64,000 nt of DNA from Bathymodiolus brooksi. Taxonomy: Eukaryota > Mollusca > Bivalvia > Mytilida > Modiolidae. A program made the translations under genes and the position numbers. This document shows, piece by piece, positions 61,046 to 64,000 of the stretch. The stretch lies in NCBI GenBank assembly GCA_963680875.1, contig OY804579.1:24723804-24787803 (forward strand), read 5' to 3'. The notes under the pieces were generated by a model, which saw nothing but the letters and a program-made list of their open reading frames with translations, was not told the DNA's origin and searched no databases. The first letter of the stretch is position 1. Every line of letters begins with the position of its first letter.

Positions 61046-61110
61046 CGTACCTGATGAAGGTTATTCCAGAAACACGTCGTGTGTATTAAATTTGATATCT
61101 ACGTTTTATT
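61046..61110 (+). mobile_element. Right half of the dispersed element that hosts the giant array
   Basis: The last 25-bp unit runs into TTATTCCAGAAACACGTCGT, then ATTAAATTTGATATCTACG. These match 10117-10160 and the complements of 17060-17110 and 28500-28550. Confidence 0.82.
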
Positions 61111-61730
61111 TCTATTTGAAGATAAAACGACGCATGTCAAATGTGTAGCAGAAACTTATCTTTTCGGATCCAATAAGTTCACCACCGAGTCGTATTGCGG
61201 CCCGTGTTGTTCATATTTAGTTGTCTGGGTTTATTGTTTGTCTTTGTTTGTAGTTAACTATATTTTAGCCACGTGTTTGACTTTTTAAGCTGATTGAAGA
61301 TAGCTTGTATCACGTGTGAGTAACGTCTGCCTTTCTCATAGCAATGTCAATCTCAGGAAACATGGTGCTACATCAAGTCATTGGTGTCATTTAATTAAAT
61401 TTTCACATAAAACGAGATGGTTTACCTAATCTAGAAACGTGTCTTCAAAATCATTGTTAGGATCATATAAGTAAGTAAATTAATTAAGTAATTTAAGTAA
61501 AACTTGTATTTAGCTTTAGATATACTCGCACAATCACACAATACAGTATCATTTATACGAAAGACAATAATACAATTGAGTGGAATGGAAACATGAAATA
61601 CACGAAAATGCTAACCTCGTTTATTTGTTTGTTTGTATGTTTCTATTGAATTTTGCTTAACGTCAACTCAACAGTATTTCAGTTGCATTCATGGCGGACA
61701 TTATGCTTACAGAGTTCTTCCCCTGTTTTA
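61111..61730. other. Unique AT-rich spacer
   Basis: A 69-codon frame at 61079-61288 begins inside the element and is not supported as a gene. Nothing else recognised. Confidence 0.5.
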
Positions 61731-61890
61731 GTGGGGTTCGTGTTTCTCGATCTGTAGTTTTCTGTGTACTGTTTGTTAGATAGTTGTTTGTCCTGTTGTC
61801 CTTTTTCAGCTGGTCATTATGTTGTCTGTCCTTCGATTTACGGATTCTGAGTACCCCTTTGGTATCTTCAAACTCTTTTGAAGGGTCCAC
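61731..61890 (-). repeat. Dispersed 'DTKG' repeat, copy 4 (inverted)
   Basis: The complement reads AAGAGTTTGAAGATACCAAA, GGGGTACTCAGAATCCGTAA, ATCGAAGGACAGACAACATA and AGATCGAGAAACACGAACCC. In this copy the frame is open (KEFEDTKGVLRIRKSKDRQ). I recall the same peptide as a recurrent artefact of mussel gene predictions. Treated as repeat, not gene. Confidence 0.82.
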
Positions 61891-62368
61891 CAACAACCTC
61901 TCCTACCAATTTGTTGTTCATTGAGATACGCTACTAAGAGTATGGCATTCTCAATGCACTAGACACTCATTAGCTTCCGTCCTAAGGATTAAGTTGTGTA
62001 TTTATTGTTTCCGCACAACAAACGCACGCCACTTTCGTAGTGGTTGTAACTCTCAGCATAGAAACTATGTCCTGTTTTATATATCCTATGTTACTGTCTC
62101 GAGGATTACGTATATGTAATGTGATATATGTTTCTATTATATTTCTGTTAAGATATTGCGTTGTTATTCATTCTAAAGGAAATTTGGTGGGGAAATTCAA
62201 TAATGATTACACATGTGTGTATTACAACATCGTTTTATAATTCCTTTGTGAAGAAATGTGGTGTCCGAGTAATAAAGTAGTAGGATATATTTTGTTTCAG
62301 TCTAGACTAATTTTAATTTGATAAACTCCTGCTAGATTATGAATTTCATAGTAATTCAGTGCAAATTG
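61891..62368. other. AT-rich spacer
   Basis: No supported gene; a 66-codon frame at 62040 lacks recognisable features. Confidence 0.5.
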
Positions 62369-62930
<562 letters not shown>

Positions 62931-64000
62931 GATAAAACATGACAAAGATCGATTGTTTTTTCTCCATTTCTTAAGTAAACCGCTTGTTTCGTTTTCAGGC
63001 CGGCTGTCTGTCGTTTGAAATTGACGTAGGATTGATTTCTACCAATATTCTACCACTCTATGAGACCGTGCCACAAGAAAAACATGTTTCATTTTAAGAA
63101 TTGAATTACTAAAATCTGGTATGATATACTTATTCAGGTATATTTAATCAACAAATGAGCAAAAACTCCGACAATACGAACTCCGGAATGATAAGATGTG
63201 CATCCTTTAAATTCTCTATATGATTTCTTAATGTTTGTTTTTCCCAAAGTCTGACTGGAATCATAATGTATTATATAATAAGAACAGCCTTCAAATTTAT
63301 GACACTACATGTATATATATTTCTGGCAATGCTTGTTCAACTATATTAACATTGTACGACAATCATTAACTTTATGAGGGATACAATCGATTTTCAGTTT
63401 AAATTTCGATACAATAAACATTACTTTTCATTCGTTGACGTTTGTTCTCCATTAGCATTTCATATTTCAATCTCTTCGCAGAACCACATTGAATAGGAAT
63501 GTCGACTAAAACCGGCTGGTATTTTCGTTACAATTAACTATTCATCATGGCTACTAGTGCTAATTATATGTTCTGATTTCATATATATTGTTATCAGAAC
63601 CCACATGTATGATATAATTTTTACTTGGTAAGAACAGAGTTTGTGCTTTTATCGATCGCAAATTTAACATGGCCTCCACCATAATTTCTCATAGCTGTAT
63701 ATTAGTGGTTTAATCGCCTTTTTCTGTAATGGTGCTGGATTGTTCATTGCATGGTCGTCTTCAATTGTTCAGAGCTTCTAAATGACCGACGTCACAGGAC
63801 AAAGTTGTAGGTATAATTTTTGGGAGGAAGGTATAAAAGAAAGTAATTTTACTCAAAAACGATTAACTTGATTTAAGCCTCATTGTACATGAATGTTGAA
63901 ATGAAATCCAAGAATGTGGTCATAATGGCATATAAATATGAAAGAAAATGGGAAAAGGAACGATAATCGTCTTTTCAGAAATAACGAAATTTGTCAAACA
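62931..64000. other. AT-rich right end, nothing recognised
   Basis: No open frame, tandem repeat or RNA gene is supported. TTTCGTTTTCAG at about 62990 could be a splice acceptor but leads into no recognisable exon. Confidence 0.5.

Larger units (their letters stand above)
34591..61065. repeat. Giant 25-bp minisatellite array, about 1,059 copies
   Basis: 26,475 bp of head-to-tail 25-bp units, TGAGCGTACCTGATGAAGG plus TTATTG, TTATTC or TTATTT. Frequent variants are GAGTGTACC (a CpG to TpG change), GTACATGATG, GTACGTGATG, GAAGATTATT, GATGGAGG and GATGAAAGTT. Rare length changes include GCGTACGTACC (plus 4, at 38071 and 39924), GTGAGTACC near 35294 and CCTGATAAGG. Each unit holds one CpG, a GTAC site and a weak ACCT-gatga-AGGT stem. 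The period is not divisible by three and every unit contains TGA, so no frame is open. Nested higher-order duplications are present. The array sits inside one copy of the dispersed element. Confidence 0.98.

Noticed and set aside
34591..61065. CRISPR-like array
   Set aside because: Units are directly contiguous with no unique spacers, and the context is eukaryotic.

Overview
This is a eukaryotic window, AT-rich, with spliced coding exons, large introns, dispersed repeats, MITE-like elements and very long minisatellite arrays. Nothing bacterial (operons, ribosome binding sites, dense CDS) is present. Several dispersed repeats look like families I associate with marine bivalves, especially mytilid mussels: the 23750-23938 fragment, the four-copy 'EFEDTKG..RIRKSK' repeat, and the GATT-tailed repeat at 62.4-62.9 kb. 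That taxonomic call rests on recall and is an inference.

Layout. 1-5203: a 47-bp minisatellite running off the left edge. 5331-5920: a 22-bp minisatellite. 5.9-8.3 kb: AT-rich DNA with hairpins, short tandem repeats and GATA-type microsatellites. 8260-9491 (minus): a broken retroelement-type gene with a gag-like region followed by SGNH-hydrolase remnants. 10585-12221: a nearly perfect 39-bp array. 12428-13300: a 48-bp array interrupted by a 492-bp hairpin-bearing insertion. 14531-17036: a second, unrelated 48-bp array. 18272-18560: a MITE with 43-bp terminal inverted repeats. 20343-31940 (plus): two exons of a Ly6/uPAR (three-finger) GPI-anchored protein gene, separated by an 11.25-kb intron that carries three further arrays (32, 39/45 and 36 bp). 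32-34.5 kb: dispersed-repeat fragments and tRNA-like promoter remnants. 34591-61065: a single giant array of a 25-bp unit, about 1,059 copies with nested higher-order duplications. 61.1-64 kb: dispersed repeats, a long GATT microsatellite and featureless AT-rich DNA.

Roughly two thirds of the window (about 44 kb) is minisatellite, in nine arrays with unrelated units. The best-supported gene is the Ly6/uPAR gene; its signal-peptide exon is not recognised here. The most informative structural observation is the origin of the giant array. Its 25-bp unit exists as a single copy inside a dispersed element found elsewhere in the window (10.1, 17.1 and 28.5 kb). The left and right halves of that same element flank the array, so a 25-bp piece of one transposable-element copy appears to have expanded about a thousandfold in place. 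The 22-bp array shows a similar relation to another dispersed repeat. Two other arrays contain insertions across which the repeat phase continues.
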